Part shown: one piece after another, positions 12,554 to 12,775 of the stretch | Position numbering within the stretch: the first letter of the stretch is position 1 | Layout of the letters: each line of letters starts with the position of its first letter | Assembly (NCBI GenBank): GCA_003694775.1 | Contig: RFJV01000051.1 | Span: 1-12,775 of the forward strand | From: Chloroflexota bacterium | GTDB lineage: Bacteria > Chloroflexota > Anaerolineae > 4572-78 > J111 | Direction of reading: 5' to 3' | DNA length: 12,775 nt | The notes under the pieces: generated by a model | What the model saw: the letters and a program-made list of their open reading frames with translations, nothing else | Told to the model about the DNA's origin: nothing | The model's database searches: none | Translations under genes and position numbers: made by a program

Positions 12554-12775
12554 GTGAAACCTGATAAAGTTACCTGGCTGACCCTCATTCTCATTCTTCT
12601 GCTTCTGACCGCCTGCGGCGGAACCCAACCTGCGGCCACCCAGCCTCCCCAGGGACCGCCCACGGAAACCGTATCGCCTACCGAACTGCTGAAGGGCAAC
12701 CCGACCGAAGTTCTGCTGGGCGCCACCGCGGTTCCGACCCCCATTCCCGTGACCCCCACCCCCACGCCCAAACCC
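12554..12775 (+). CDS. Lipoprotein, N-terminal part (cut by window edge)
   Basis: The 74 visible codons give a lipoprotein signal peptide: KPDK, a leucine-rich core and the lipobox LLTAC with Cys at about residue 20, followed by GG. A linker rich in proline and threonine follows (TPIPVTPTPTPKP), as is common before a surface domain. GTG 12554 is chosen because AAGGAG (12543-12548) is 5 nt upstream; an in-frame ATG at 12539 would place that site inside the gene. The functional domain lies beyond the edge. It follows the cyclodeaminase-family gene by 17 nt and is probably co-transcribed. Confidence 0.8.
   Translation, partial: MKPDKVTWLTLILILLLLTACGGTQPAATQPPQGPPTETVSPTELLKGNPTEVLLGATAVPTPIPVTPTPTPKP

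Overview
This GC-rich bacterial window carries eleven protein genes: ten complete and one cut by the right edge. No rRNA, tRNA, CRISPR array, transposase or phage gene is visible. The mixture of lipoproteins with extracellular solute-binding and von Willebrand A (VWA) domains, standard peptidoglycan synthesis (MurA), and 7-8 nt word repeats in the gaps suggests a member of the Chloroflexota (Anaerolineae-like). That placement is an inference from gene style; no marker gene is present to prove it.

Layout. Positions 14-3060 (minus strand) hold two exported proteins: a membrane-anchored solute-binding-like protein (2068-3060), then a lipoprotein fusing a solute-binding region to a VWA domain (14-1861). 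A 455-nt divergent gap follows. The plus strand then runs PPK2 polyphosphate:nucleotide phosphotransferase (3516-4316), a P-loop kinase-like protein 7 nt downstream (4324-5148), a muconate-lactonizing-type enolase-superfamily enzyme (5276-6367), a SAM hydrolase (6480-7313) and murA (7344-8633). After two hairpins and a tandem repeat come two minus-strand genes: a metallo-beta-lactamase-fold hydrolase (8829-9671) and a VTT/DedA-like membrane protein (9851-10564). The right end is plus strand: trmH (10710-11423), an ornithine cyclodeaminase/mu-crystallin family oxidoreductase (11502-12536) and the start of a lipoprotein (12554-12775).

Likely transcription units are 2068-3060 with 14-1861; PPK2 with the P-loop gene; SAM hydrolase with murA; and the cyclodeaminase homologue with the terminal lipoprotein. 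Good sigma-70-like promoters can be read before the SAM hydrolase, the MBL protein, trmH and the cyclodeaminase homologue. Most genes are housekeeping or of general metabolic type and do not form a single pathway.

The most unusual content is between the genes. Nearly every gap longer than about 70 nt holds an in-phase tandem array of a 7- or 8-nt word, with a different word in most gaps. The array next to a start codon is pyrimidine- or C/A-rich on the sense strand in five of five clear cases. Where a gap has two arrays, the sense transcript reads a G-rich array first and a C-rich array second. In the MBL leader these two could pair into a long imperfect RNA hairpin just upstream of the Shine-Dalgarno sequence. 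Three arrays share a nearly identical 21-25 nt end. MurA is also notable because aspartate replaces the fosfomycin-target cysteine.
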